DNA of 64,000 nucleotides from Ruminococcus sp. Marseille-P6503 (GCF_900604945.1 NZ_UWPB01000002.1:186001-250000); one strand, 5' to 3'; shown: positions 1-8,364, counted from the first letter of the stretch. The notes: generated by a model not told the origin, from the sequence alone. Made by a program: numbers and translations.

Positions 1-47
1 GCCTTGCTTCAAGGAAGCGAACAGCGCCCTCTGACTGTACAGATTTA

Positions 48-71
48 TTATCTCACATTTCTGTGTGATAA
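48..71. promoter_or_regulatory. Dyad upstream of the LysR gene
   Basis: An inverted repeat, TTATCTCACA and TGTGTGATAA around a 4-base centre, has one mismatch. It lies about 65-90 bases before the LysR start. LysR-type regulators often bind such dyads, so it may be an autoregulatory operator, but it could also be the stem of an upstream terminator. Confidence 0.35.
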
Positions 72-134
72 ACAAGAGGTTTCATAGGGGTTCTCTTTAA
101 ATTACCCTTAAATTTATTATACGAGGAACTGAAA

Positions 135-1031
135 ATGACAATCCAGCAGTTAAAATATGCCGTAACAGCGGCGGAAAAAGGTACTATGAGCGAGGCCGCA
201 CAATCGCTGTTTATCGCTCAGCCAAGCCTGACGAATGCTATAAGAGATTTGGAAAAAGAACTTCGCATCACAATTTTTCACCGTACAAACAACGGAATCA
301 TAGCGACTAACGAGGGAGAAGAATTTCTCGGTTATGCCCGACAGGTATTGCAGCAGGTAGGACTGATTGAAGAAAAATACATTGACGGAAAGTCGCGCAA
401 GCAGATTTTTTCCGTTTCAGCGCAGCATTATTCCTTTGCGGTCAATGCCTTTGTGGACGTTATAAAAACCTTCGGAAGTCAAAGCTATGATTTTACGCTT
501 CGTGAAACTCAGACATACGAAATCATACAGGATGTTTCCCGTTTGAAAAGTGAAGTGGGCATACTTTATCTTTCAAGAGAAAATGAGAATATCATCAGCA
601 AAATCATAGCCGAAAACGGTCTTGCGTTTGAAGAGCTTTTTACAGCCACTCCCCACGTTTTTATCAGCTATCGACATCCTCTTGCACAAAAGGAAATTGT
701 TACATTATCGGACTTGGCGGATTATCCCTATCTTTGCTTTGAACAAGGTGATTATAATTCATTCTACTTTTCGGAGGAGATTTTAAGCTCCGTTCCTCGT
801 GAAATGACAATAAAGGTTCGTGACAGGGCAACCCTTTTCAACCTTGCGGTAGGACTTGACGGCTATACTATAAGCACCGGAATCATCAGCCACGAGCTGA
901 ATGGAGAAAACATTATTGCACGTCCGCTTGACATTGACGAATGTATCAGAGTAGGTACGGTTACAAGAAAAAATATGACTCTCAGCCGCCTTGGCACAGC
1001 TTATATGGACGCTCTGAAAAACCATATTTAA
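135..1031 (+). CDS. LysR-family transcriptional regulator, probable methionine regulator
   Basis: This 298-residue protein has the usual LysR length. The N-terminal 60 residues form the winged helix-turn-helix (TMSEAAQSLFIAQPSLTNAIRDLE region), followed by a linker helix and a periplasmic-binding-like effector domain. The ATG follows GAGGAACTGAAA. It lies directly before metE-metF in the same orientation, and a T-N11-A dyad of MET-box type begins seven bases after its stop. In Streptococcaceae a LysR protein (MetR/MtaR) controls metE-metF through such boxes, so I infer the same role here. The ligand is unknown; homocysteine or O-acetylserine would be usual for this type. Confidence 0.85.
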   Translation: MTIQQLKYAVTAAEKGTMSEAAQSLFIAQPSLTNAIRDLEKELRITIFHRTNNGIIATNEGEEFLGYARQVLQQVGLIEEKYIDGKSRKQIFSVSAQHYSFAVNAFVDVIKTFGSQSYDFTLRETQTYEIIQDVSRLKSEVGILYLSRENENIISKIIAENGLAFEELFTATPHVFISYRHPLAQKEIVTLSDLADYPYLCFEQGDYNSFYFSEEILSSVPREMTIKVRDRATLFNLAVGLDGYTISTGIISHELNGENIIARPLDIDECIRVGTVTRKNMTLSRLGTAYMDALKNHI

Positions 1032-1037
1032 GCTTGA

Positions 1038-1054
1038 TATAGTTAAAAGCTATA
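1038..1054. promoter_or_regulatory. MET-box-like LysR operator before metE
   Basis: TATAGTTAAAAGCTATA has perfect 5-base arms (TATAG/CTATA) and the T-N11-A spacing of LysR sites. It matches 14 of 17 positions of the MET-box consensus TATAGTTTSAAACTATA as I recall it from Streptococcaceae. It lies 90 bases before the metE ATG. A further perfect palindrome, CTAAGCTTAG, follows at 1055-1064. Confidence 0.65.
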
Positions 1055-1143
1055 CTAAGCTTAGATAAATAAGTATTTTACAAACACGCCTTTCCGCAGT
1101 AAAATAAAAATGTACAAAAACTGCTTTGAAAGGACATTTAAAT

Positions 1144-3420
1144 ATGAAAACTTCAATCGTCGGCTATCCGAGAGTAGGTTCTCTGAGAGAACTGAAATTC
1201 GCAAGTGAAAAGTACTTCCGTAAGGAGATTACGGAAACAAAATTGCAGAAAACTGCAAAAGCGCTTCGTTTGGAAAATCTTAAAGCTCAGAAAGAAAGCG
1301 GACTGGATTTTATTCCGTCCAATGATTTCTCTTTCTATGACGGAATACTCGATACCGCTTTTCTGCTGAATGCTGTTCCGAAAAGATATACAAGTCTCGG
1401 ACTTTCACATCTTGATACATATTTTGCTGCCGCACGAGGCTATCAGGGCGAAAATGGCGATGTTAAAGCGCTTGCAATGAAAAAGTGGTTCAATACAAAT
1501 TATCACTACATGGTGACGGAAATAGACGACAATACAGAAATCCGTCTTGCAGACGATAAGCCGTTCACGCTTTATCAGGAAGCTCAGACCGCAGGCGTAA
1601 AAACCAAGCCTGTTATTATAGGCGCTTATACATTCCTGAAGCTTGCTCGTTATACAGGAAAAAAGACCGCCGCGGACTTCGTTTCGGATACTGCAAAGGC
1701 TTATACTGAAATTCTGAATAAATTTGATAGCCTTGGTGCAGAGTGGATTCAGATTGACGAGCCATGTCTTGTTATGGATATGACTGCTGATGATATTGAT
1801 ATTTTTAAACAGCTTTATACGGAAATTCTCAAATCAAAGGGCAGCGTAAAACTTCTTTTGCAAACCTATTTCGGAGATGTCCGTGACTGCTATCAAAACA
1901 TCTGCAAGCTTGATTTTGACGGTATCGCTCTTGATTTTATAGAGGGAAAACAGTCGTTAAATCTGATTAAGGAAAACGGTTTTCCACAAGATAAAATTCT
2001 CTTTGCAGGTCTTGTAAACGGTAAAAATATCTGGAGAAACAACTACTGTAATACGCTGAGTGTTTTATCGGAATTGAAAAAATCCTGTGGAGAAATCGTG
2101 CTGAATACTTCCTGTTCACTTCTTCATGTTCCATACACAACAAAGAATGAAACAAAACTCAGTAGTGAAACTCTTTCCTATTTTGCGTTTGCGGAGGAAA
2201 AGCTTACAGAGCTTGCAGAGCTGAAAGAAATTTTCTCTTCTGAAAATCCAATTGAAAATGAAAAATATATCCGTAACAGACAACTTTTTTCCGCGCCAAG
2301 AAGGGGCGGTGTGAATCCGGCTGTTCAGGAAGAAACCGCTCAGCTGACAGACGCTGATTTTATAAGACTTCCCGAATTTGCAGAACGTGAAAAAATTCAG
2401 AAAGCAAGACTCAAGCTCCCCCTGTTTCCGACCACAACAATCGGTTCTTTCCCTCAGACAGCGGAAGTCAGAGCAAACAGAGCCGCTTTCAGAAAGGGAG
2501 AAATCTCCGCAGAACAATACGAGGATTTTAATAAGAAACAAATTGCTGAATGTGTTGCCTTGCAGGAGAAACTCGGTCTTGACGTTCTCGTTCACGGTGA
2601 GTTTGAAAGAAACGATATGGTGGAATATTTCGGCGAATACCTTGACGGATATGTATTCACAGAAAAAGCATGGGTGCAGTCCTACGGCACTCGCTGTGTG
2701 AAACCGCCGATTGTATGGGGCGACGTTTCGAGAGCAAAGCCAATGACTGTAAAATGGTCGGTATACGCGCAGAGCCTTACGGAAAAGCCGATGAAAGGAA
2801 TGCTTACAGGACCTGTTACAATTCTGAACTGGTCGTTCCCGAGAGAGGACATTTCTCTTAAAGAAAGCGCGTATCAGATCGCTCTCGCGATTCGTAAGGA
2901 AGTCCTTGACCTTGAAGCTAACGGCATAAGCATTATTCAGGTTGACGAGGCGGCGCTGCGTGAAAAGCTTCCGCTGAGAAAATCCGACTGGAAAAAGGAT
3001 TATCTTGATTGGGCTATCCCCGCGTTCCGTCTGGTGCACAGCGGCGTAAAACCTGAAACGCAGATTCATACGCATATGTGCTACAGCGAATTTGCCGATA
3101 TTATTCAGGATATTTATAATATGGAGGCCGATGTTATTACATTTGAGGCAAGCCGCAGCGATTTGACTATTCTTGATGCTCTGAAAAAGAATCATTTTCG
3201 TACGGAAGTCGGTCCGGGTGTTTATGATATTCATTCTCCCCGTGTTCCGTCAAAGGAGGAAATCAAAACAGCAATCAGAAAAATGCTTGACAGAATTCCT
3301 GCCGAAAAGCTGTGGGTGAACCCCGACTGCGGTCTGAAAACAAGAGGCAACGCGGAAACCGTCCCAAGTCTTGAAAATCTTGTAAACGCCGCTTTGGAGG
3401 TGCGCAATGAAAACCTCTGA
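1144..3420 (+). CDS. metE: Cobalamin-independent methionine synthase MetE
   Basis: This enzyme moves the methyl group of 5-methyltetrahydrofolate (polyglutamate) to homocysteine to make methionine, using zinc. The 758-residue product has the normal length for the family. The N-terminal domain begins TSIVGYPRVG. The C-terminal domain carries the zinc and homocysteine site, visible in HGEFERNDMVEYF, the IHTHMCYSEF segment and the final NPDCGLKTRG, whose Cys is a zinc ligand. The ATG at 1144 is chosen over a TTG at 1126 because GAAAGGA sits nine bases before it. Its 3' end overlaps metF by 14 bases, so the two are probably translationally coupled. Confidence 0.96.
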   Translation: MKTSIVGYPRVGSLRELKFASEKYFRKEITETKLQKTAKALRLENLKAQKESGLDFIPSNDFSFYDGILDTAFLLNAVPKRYTSLGLSHLDTYFAAARGYQGENGDVKALAMKKWFNTNYHYMVTEIDDNTEIRLADDKPFTLYQEAQTAGVKTKPVIIGAYTFLKLARYTGKKTAADFVSDTAKAYTEILNKFDSLGAEWIQIDEPCLVMDMTADDIDIFKQLYTEILKSKGSVKLLLQTYFGDVRDCYQNICKLDFDGIALDFIEGKQSLNLIKENGFPQDKILFAGLVNGKNIWRNNYCNTLSVLSELKKSCGEIVLNTSCSLLHVPYTTKNETKLSSETLSYFAFAEEKLTELAELKEIFSSENPIENEKYIRNRQLFSAPRRGGVNPAVQEETAQLTDADFIRLPEFAEREKIQKARLKLPLFPTTTIGSFPQTAEVRANRAAFRKGEISAEQYEDFNKKQIAECVALQEKLGLDVLVHGEFERNDMVEYFGEYLDGYVFTEKAWVQSYGTRCVKPPIVWGDVSRAKPMTVKWSVYAQSLTEKPMKGMLTGPVTILNWSFPREDISLKESAYQIALAIRKEVLDLEANGISIIQVDEAALREKLPLRKSDWKKDYLDWAIPAFRLVHSGVKPETQIHTHMCYSEFADIIQDIYNMEADVITFEASRSDLTILDALKKNHFRTEVGPGVYDIHSPRVPSKEEIKTAIRKMLDRIPAEKLWVNPDCGLKTRGNAETVPSLENLVNAALEVRNENL

Positions 3421-4270
3421 ACTGTTTGGGAAAAAGACTGTCCTGTCCTTTGAAATTTTTCCGCCCAAGCCAACAGCCGATGAAAAAGTCATCTATGAAA
3501 CGCTTGACGGTCTGAGCGGTCTGAATCCTGATTTTATCAGCGTTACATACGGTGCGGGCGGAGGAAACAATTGCAGCAAAACGGTACGGATAGCCTCTGA
3601 TATAAAGCATAAATACGGAATTGAAAGCATAGCGCATCTGCCCTGTATCAATCTTTCCGAGGAAGACGCGGTAGGTATTCTCAATCAGCTTGAGGCTGAG
3701 GGAATTGAAAACATACTCGCACTAAGAGGCGATATTACTGCCGAAGTTACGCCGAACGGAAGATTTACACACGCCGATGAGCTGATACGCTTTATTCGTG
3801 AAAAGTACCATTTCAATATCATTGCGGCTTGTTATCCGGAGGGACATATTGAAAGTAAATGCATTGTTGAGGACATTGAAAACCTGAAAAGGAAAGCAGA
3901 TGCAGGCGCTTCTCAGCTTGTAACACAGCTGTTTTTGGACAATGACTTTTTCTACAGATTTCAGGAACGCGCTGCTCTTGCAGGTATCGACCTGCCTACA
4001 GAAGCGGGAATCATGCCGGTAACCAATAAAAAGCAGATTGAACGTATGACGAAAATGTGCGGTGTTCAGCTGCCGGAGAAGTTCAGACGTATTATTGACA
4101 AATACGAAAACAATCCCGAAGCATTGCGGGACGCGGGAATTGCCTATGCAATCAATCAGATTGTTGACCTCATTGCACACGGTGTTGACGGAATACATCT
4201 CTACACAATGAACAAGCCTTATGCTGCAAGGAAAATTTATGAGGCGGTTTACAGTATGCTGAAGGTATAA
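3407..4270 (+). CDS. metF: 5,10-methylenetetrahydrofolate reductase MetF
   Basis: This flavoenzyme reduces 5,10-methylene-THF to 5-methyl-THF, the substrate of MetE encoded just upstream. The 287-residue protein is a single TIM barrel of normal length, with LSFEIFPPKP at the start, the folate-site segment VTYGAGGG, and LALRGD and QLFLDNDFF further on. GGAGGT lies inside the end of metE six bases before the ATG. The metE-metF order with overlap is typical of Gram-positive methionine loci. A strong hairpin terminator follows about 115 bases downstream, so the transcript probably contains only these two genes. Confidence 0.95.
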   Translation: MKTSELFGKKTVLSFEIFPPKPTADEKVIYETLDGLSGLNPDFISVTYGAGGGNNCSKTVRIASDIKHKYGIESIAHLPCINLSEEDAVGILNQLEAEGIENILALRGDITAEVTPNGRFTHADELIRFIREKYHFNIIAACYPEGHIESKCIVEDIENLKRKADAGASQLVTQLFLDNDFFYRFQERAALAGIDLPTEAGIMPVTNKKQIERMTKMCGVQLPEKFRRIIDKYENNPEALRDAGIAYAINQIVDLIAHGVDGIHLYTMNKPYAARKIYEAVYSMLKV

Positions 4271-4385
4271 AAACGTATTATTTGAAATCTTATATATCCT
4301 TAAAGCTTCGTTATCGTGATCAATAACCGAAGGGGAGCTGTACTTTTTGTGCCTTTGCAAGTAATTTAAAATACAGATGATGAAT

Positions 4386-4414
4386 AAGCTGTGAGGACTA
4401 TTTTCTCACAGCTT
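4386..4414 (+). terminator. Rho-independent terminator of metE-metF
   Basis: A perfect 10-base stem, AAGCTGTGAG/CTCACAGCTT, with a 9-base loop is followed by AATTTTAT. Confidence 0.75.
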
Positions 4415-4786
4415 AATTTTATCAGTAGCCTTACTTCCGGTTTACAGGCGCTTTAGATTTATTCATTTTTGACGACCATAAACGACACAGAGATTGCTTA
4501 TGCTATTAAATGGCATTGGCATTTATAGAATAGTCATAAAAACTGCATTAATCGTTATATGAATTATACTATAATTTATTATAGTCAGTTAATGATAACT
4601 ATAAGCAGAAGAAACAATATATAGATGGCAGATGACAGTACAACTATTTTTCAACATAATAAACTCCATCTTTTTAGTGCTGGAAACCTGCTGATAGTAT
4701 GATGATGATGTTAAGTACTGGTATAATTATAAATTCTGATCATGCTGGTGCAGGTTTAAAAAATGATTTATTATGAGGTGGTAACA
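4415..4786. promoter_or_regulatory. AT-rich region before the ZIP gene with a palindrome
   Basis: No gene is seen in this stretch. A perfect palindrome, ACTATAA-TTTA-TTATAGT, lies at 4568-4585, and a third ACTATAA lies at 4598-4604, thirty bases from the first. This could be an operator for a metal-responsive regulator of the ZIP gene. It does not match MntR, Zur or Fur consensus sites that I know. Confidence 0.4.
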
Positions 4787-5563
4787 TTGATACAAAGCAT
4801 GATATTAATCATTCCTTTTTTAGGAACTATTATCGGCTCCGCAACGGTTTTTTTCATAAAAGAACAAGTCAGTTTGAAAATAGAGAAGCTGCTGCTTGGA
4901 TTTGCGGCAGGAGTCATGATAGCGGCTTCTGTATGGTCTCTTTTAATTCCGTCCATAGAAATGGCAGAAAAACAAAGTGATGTACCATGGATGCCGGCGC
5001 TTACTGGATTCATGCTCGGCATATTTTTTCTGTTTGGAATAGACAGCCTTGTGCCGCATCTCCACTTTAACAGCGACAAGCCGGAGGGCGCTAAAAGAGG
5101 ACTTTCCAAAACTACCATGATGCTGTTGGCGGTAACGATACATAATATTCCTGAAGGCATGGCGGTCGGGGTGACTTATGCTGCAGGCTTAAGCGGAAAT
5201 GCGGATATTACCCTTATGGGTGCAATGGCGCTTTCATGCGGTATCGCACTGCAAAATTTCCCTGAAGGCGCTGTTATTTCCACGCCTTTAAATGGAGCGG
5301 GTGTAAAAAAAAGCAAAGCGTTTTTATATGGCGTGCTGTCAGGCGCGGTAGAGCCGGTCGGAGCTCTTCTTACCATACTTCTGACGTCACTGACAGTGCC
5401 GTTCTTACCTTATTTACTCTCTTTCGCGGCAGGAGCAATGATTTATGTGGTAATTGAAGAGCTTATCCCCGCGTCGCAGGCAGGTGAACATAGTAACATC
5501 GGGACAATTGGTACTGCAGTTGGTTTCGCACTTATGATGGTATTGGATGTTGCGTTGGGATAG
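4787..5563 (+). CDS. ZIP-family divalent metal transporter (GufA/ZupT type)
   Basis: This is a multi-spanning inner-membrane protein of about 258 residues. The two metal-binding signatures of bacterial ZIP proteins are visible: HNIPEG in the fourth membrane segment, and QNFPEG in the fifth, where GufA-like members carry Gln instead of His. Substrates are likely zinc or other divalent cations. I prefer the TTG at 4787, which has GAGGTGG five bases before it; an ATG at 4763 would add eight residues but has a poor ribosome site. It stands alone, between metE-metF and a tRNA cluster, behind an AT-rich region with repeated ACTATAA motifs. Confidence 0.9.
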   Translation: MIQSMILIIPFLGTIIGSATVFFIKEQVSLKIEKLLLGFAAGVMIAASVWSLLIPSIEMAEKQSDVPWMPALTGFMLGIFFLFGIDSLVPHLHFNSDKPEGAKRGLSKTTMMLLAVTIHNIPEGMAVGVTYAAGLSGNADITLMGAMALSCGIALQNFPEGAVISTPLNGAGVKKSKAFLYGVLSGAVEPVGALLTILLTSLTVPFLPYLLSFAAGAMIYVVIEELIPASQAGEHSNIGTIGTAVGFALMMVLDVALG

Positions 5564-5726
5564 GATAATCTTTAATTTCCAATGCCAATTGTTTTTTGGA
5601 TAACTCTCCGCAGCTTACTGTCGATCTAATATTTTTATCCTCTGGCAGGACCTTGCTAAGCGCCTGAGTTGTGTTTTTTAGCTGTTGATTTCGCCTTTTG
5701 AGGACCTTGTCTTTTTGAGTTTTCAT
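5532..5726 (-). pseudogene. Possible small orphan ORF or gene remnant
   Basis: A 64-codon reading frame with a Lys/Gln-rich start overlaps the last bases of the ZIP gene tail to tail. It has no clear ribosome site. Its composition looks protein-like and basic, but I recognise no family. It may be a decayed fragment or chance. Confidence 0.2.
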
Positions 5727-6000
5727 ATCTTTTTAGGCTAATAAAGCTGCTGCAGCGGTTCCTTTTATGGTAGGCGGAGTTGTATTAAATCGGCTTGATA
5801 TAGCTGTGATATTTGACGGGTATGACGGAATGTGTGCAGGCTACAAACACGAATATCAGCGCTCCGGGTTTGCGCCGACCCGCCAAAAAGCTATTGCAGG
5901 TTGTTAAACTATATTTTACTGATTTTTTAGTTGGTAGAAAGGCAGCGGTTTATTGTGCAATAGTCAAGTACATATGCCGCAGTCGTTTCCATATAAAATT
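5727..6000. other. Gene-poor stretch between ZIP gene and tRNA cluster
   Basis: No convincing gene is seen. A plus-strand frame at about 5742-5907 reads hydrophobic and protein-like (segment PFMVGGVVLNRLDIAVIFDG) but has no ribosome site, so it may be a remnant. The stretch could be a decayed insertion next to the tRNA genes. Confidence 0.3.
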
Positions 6001-6035
6001 AAAAGCCTCGTAAACTCAACGTTTACGAGGCTTTT
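6001..6035 (-). terminator. Terminator of the tRNA operon
   Basis: A perfect 15-base stem with a 5-base loop (AAAAGCCTCGTAAAC / GTTTACGAGGCTTTT) ends in T residues on both strands. It directly abuts the encoded CCA end of tRNA-Ala. Confidence 0.9.
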
Positions 6036-6110
6036 GGTGGAGCATAGGGGATTCGAACCCCTGACCCCCACACTGCCAGTGTGATGCGCTCCCAGCTGCG
6101 CTAATGCCCC
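6035..6110 (-). tRNA. tRNA-Ala (GGC)
   Basis: The cloverleaf folds with acceptor GGGGCAT, the D-arm GCGCAGCTGGGAGCGC, an anticodon loop with GGC, and the T-arm with GGTTCGAATCC. CCA is encoded. It is the last of three minus-strand tRNA genes. Confidence 0.93.
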
Positions 6111-6166
6111 GAATATTAGATTGATGTAGTAAAAAAGCATTCACAGGGTGAATGCCGTTTAAATTT

Positions 6167-6250
6167 TGGTGGGAGAGGATGGATTCGAACCATCGAAGCA
6201 AATGCAACAGATTTACAGTCTGCCCCCTTTGGCCACTCGGGAACTCTCCC
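6167..6250 (-). tRNA. tRNA-Tyr (GTA)
   Basis: This is a class II tRNA with a long variable arm, acceptor GGGAGAG, anticodon loop CTGTAAA (anticodon GTA) and encoded CCA. The long variable arm and GTA anticodon fit bacterial tRNA-Tyr. Confidence 0.95.
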
Positions 6251-6262
6251 AAAATCAATTTA

Positions 6263-6338
6263 TGGAGCTGGTGGACGGACTCGAACCCCCGACCTGCTGA
6301 TTACAAATCAGCTGCTCTACCAACTGAGCTACACCAGC
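6263..6338 (-). tRNA. tRNA-Thr (TGT)
   Basis: Acceptor GCTGGTG pairs with CACCAGC, the discriminator is T and CCA is encoded. The anticodon loop TTTGTAA carries TGT, reading ACA. It is the first gene of the cluster. Confidence 0.95.
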
Positions 6339-6364
6339 TTATTCCGCCTGCCGCAACATAAATA

Positions 6365-6393
6365 AGTATAACACATTTGCAGAAGCTTGTCAA
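6365..6393 (-). promoter_or_regulatory. Proximal promoter of the tRNA operon
   Basis: On the minus strand TTGACA (6393-6388) and TATACT (6370-6365) are separated by exactly 17 bases. It lies about 27 bases before tRNA-Thr. Confidence 0.9.
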
Positions 6394-6445
6394 TACCTTT
6401 TTATCTGATACGATTAATTTTTTTCAATAACCGGACAGCTTATTT

Positions 6446-6474
6446 ATTATACACCTGTTTTCCTGAAATGTCAA
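6446..6474 (-). promoter_or_regulatory. Distal promoter of the tRNA operon
   Basis: A second perfect minus-strand promoter, TTGACA-17-TATAAT, lies 81 bases further upstream. Tandem strong promoters are usual for stable RNA operons. The stretch 6475-6659 holds no gene. Confidence 0.88.
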
Positions 6475-6659
6475 GTCCAAAGTACATTTTTTGTCAAAGT
6501 ATACAATCAAATAAATATTTACATCTATTATATTATGCATAATTAACTTGATTTTGCGCAAATCAGCCCAAATTATCTATAAAATCACTTTTACGCCCAA
6601 GCTTTGCTTTCATGCTGTAATCTGAGCTGAAGCGCGGAAAAATCATCGCTTTAGTAATA

Positions 6660-7991
6660 TTATTGCTCTTTTGCTATTGCCCCGCGTTTTTTTGTGATAA
6701 AAATCAAAAAAACAAGCCCTATTACAGCCGTCAATAATTCCGTTGCCGGAAAAGCGCACCAAACTCCGCGTATTTTTCCAAGCTGCGACAGGAGAAAAGC
6801 CATTGGAATAATCACAAAGAAACCGCGCAGCAGCGAAATTATGTTTGCCGGCAGAGGTCTTTCGGAGGCGGTGAAATATACGGAAATAATAATGTTGAAG
6901 CCGGCAAACGGACAGGCTGTGAAGTACAGGCGCAAGCCTTCTTCAGCAATATTCTGCAGCACCGCGCTGCGTTCGCTGTTAAAAATGTTTGTTATCTGCG
7001 AAGCGCCGAAAAACACCGACGCGTAAATAACAGCGGAAAATATCAGCATAGAAGTCAGCGCATACCGCAGTACGGCATTAATATCCGCAGCGTTCCTCAT
7101 TCCGTAGCTTCGGCTGATAATAGGCTGGATACCCTGCGCTATTCCAGTGTATACAGCAATGATAACCAGCGACAGATTCGCTATCACTCCGTAGGCGGCA
7201 ACCCCGACATTTCCCTCAAGCCTCAATATAATTGAGTTGAACACTATCATAACCGCGCCGGCGGAAACCTCCGTTACCAGCGAAGGGATCCCTCCGGCAA
7301 AGATTCCGGCGTACAGCTTTCCCGACGGTCTGCACTTCGTAAAATGGAACCGATTTTCTCCGCGGATAAAATGTGACGACAAAATCAGCATACTTATAAC
7401 CGGAGCGGTGCCGGTAGCTAAAACCGCTCCGAAAATCCCCATCTGACAGGGAAAAATAAATACCCAGTCAAGCACTATGTTGGCCAGGCTTCCGATGAGC
7501 ATTGCCGCCATTGCCAGCTGCGGAGCGCCGTCGTTGCGTACAAAGCACAGCAGCACATTGTTCATGAGAAAGGCAGGCGAAAACAGCAGGATAACCTGCA
7601 AATAGGTTTTTGTCATTGCAAATACGCTTTCGTCGGCTCCTAACGCCGATGTAATTACCGAGGAAAAGAATATTCCCAGCAGCACAAAAAAAGCCGCAAA
7701 AGCAGCGGTAAGATATACCGCGTTGGTAAAGGTCCGGTCGGCGGATTTATGCTCATTTTGGCTCTGCTGTACGGAATATTTGATTCCGCCTCCCATACCG
7801 ATCATAAGCCCGCTGCCATGAATAAAGCTGTAGACCGGTATCGCAAGATTAAGCGCTGTCAGTCCGTTTGCGCCAAGCCCCTTTGAAACAAAGAAAGTAT
7901 CCGCCAGTATATAGCAAGACAGTCCGATCATTCCCAATACGTTTAATGACGAGTATCTGGCAAAATCCCGCAAACATCTTGATTTGATCAT
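6660..7991 (-). CDS. MATE-family multidrug/cation antiporter
   Basis: This 443-residue inner-membrane protein has about twelve hydrophobic segments in two similar halves, as in MATE exporters that expel cationic drugs using Na+ or H+ gradients. The N-terminal half carries LADTFFVSKGLGANGLTALNLAIP, typical of the family in Clostridia. GGAGG lies six bases before the ATG. The gene has its own promoter about 220 bases upstream, and the leader between them contains a short ORF and two terminator-like hairpins, so expression is probably controlled by attenuation. The exported substrate cannot be told from sequence. Confidence 0.93.
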   Translation of the reverse strand: MIKSRCLRDFARYSSLNVLGMIGLSCYILADTFFVSKGLGANGLTALNLAIPVYSFIHGSGLMIGMGGGIKYSVQQSQNEHKSADRTFTNAVYLTAAFAAFFVLLGIFFSSVITSALGADESVFAMTKTYLQVILLFSPAFLMNNVLLCFVRNDGAPQLAMAAMLIGSLANIVLDWVFIFPCQMGIFGAVLATGTAPVISMLILSSHFIRGENRFHFTKCRPSGKLYAGIFAGGIPSLVTEVSAGAVMIVFNSIILRLEGNVGVAAYGVIANLSLVIIAVYTGIAQGIQPIISRSYGMRNAADINAVLRYALTSMLIFSAVIYASVFFGASQITNIFNSERSAVLQNIAEEGLRLYFTACPFAGFNIIISVYFTASERPLPANIISLLRGFFVIIPMAFLLSQLGKIRGVWCAFPATELLTAVIGLVFLIFITKKRGAIAKEQ

Positions 7992-8002
7992 AAAAAACCT
8001 CC

Positions 8003-8028
8003 AAAAAACGCAGATTTCAATATTCTGC
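8003..8028 (-). terminator. Attenuator-like hairpin just before the MATE ribosome site
   Basis: On the minus strand GCAGA-N9-TCTGC-G is followed by six T residues that run straight into the GGAGG of the MATE gene. The stem overlaps the end of the leader ORF at 8017, so a ribosome there could melt or block it. Confidence 0.5.
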
Positions 8029-8088
8029 CGTTATATTATTCCCGCAGACCCTGCTGCTGTCATATATTTTCTCCCGCTCTCTGAACAT
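8017..8088 (-). CDS. Putative 23-residue leader peptide of the MATE gene
   Basis: The ATG at 8088 follows AGGAAG with five bases between, a good ribosome site. The frame encodes 23 residues beginning MFREREKIYD and ending TAEY, with a stop at 8017. It lies between the MATE promoter and start codon, and its 3' end overlaps a terminator-like hairpin. This arrangement resembles leader peptides of antibiotic-inducible resistance genes. It is too short for a function of its own, and the peptide is not one I recognise. Confidence 0.5.
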   Translation of the reverse strand: MFREREKIYDSSRVCGNNITAEY

Positions 8089-8120
8089 ATGCACTTCCTT
8101 AGCGGGCTGATCAATAGAAA

Positions 8121-8171
8121 AAGCACTGACTTCGTATCTGCAACGGCCTAACGATACGAAAATCAATGCTT
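8121..8171 (-). terminator. Long hairpin in the MATE leader
   Basis: The arms AAGCACTGAC-TTCGTATC and GATACGAA-AA-TCAATGCTT pair around a 14-base loop. On the minus strand the stem is followed by TTTTTC. It begins about 35 bases after the predicted transcription start, so it could end transcription early. A second stem (8073-8078 with 8101-8106) lies between it and the leader ORF. Confidence 0.5.
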
Positions 8172-8211
8172 TACAGCTTACCCGGCGGCAAGCAAAACTA
8201 TTATTTTAATT

Positions 8212-8240
8212 ATTATACCACAGACATATTTTTCTGTCAA
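8212..8240 (-). promoter_or_regulatory. Promoter of the MATE gene
   Basis: The minus strand has TTGACA-17-TATAAT, a full consensus match, about 220 bases before the MATE start codon. Confidence 0.88.
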
Positions 8241-8311
8241 ATCTATTATACCGAAAAATTATCGGTTTTTATGAAGATATGCCGCGGTATTTCCGCTTTT
8301 CGGCAAAAATT

Positions 8312-8345
8312 AAAAGCGCCCGGCGGTTAAACCGAACGCTTTTTA
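8312..8345 (-). terminator. Terminator after the 74-residue protein gene
   Basis: AAAAGCG and CGCTTTT flank an inner CGGTTAAACCG stem, giving a strong hairpin with T or A runs on both sides. Confidence 0.75.
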
Positions 8346-8364
8346 CAAAACTACCTTCAAACAG

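Noticed and set aside
2116-3234. 372-codon minus-strand frame opposite metE
   Set aside because: It lies wholly within metE, has a Cys/Phe-rich composition typical of antisense frames, and has no ribosome site.
6016-6361. Short frames over the tRNA genes
   Set aside because: These cover tRNA-Ala, tRNA-Tyr and tRNA-Thr and are a known false-protein pattern.
8218-8290. Terminator ACCGA/TCGGT followed by TTTTTAT on the plus strand
   Set aside because: No plus-strand gene lies upstream, and the same bases are part of the region before the MATE promoter.
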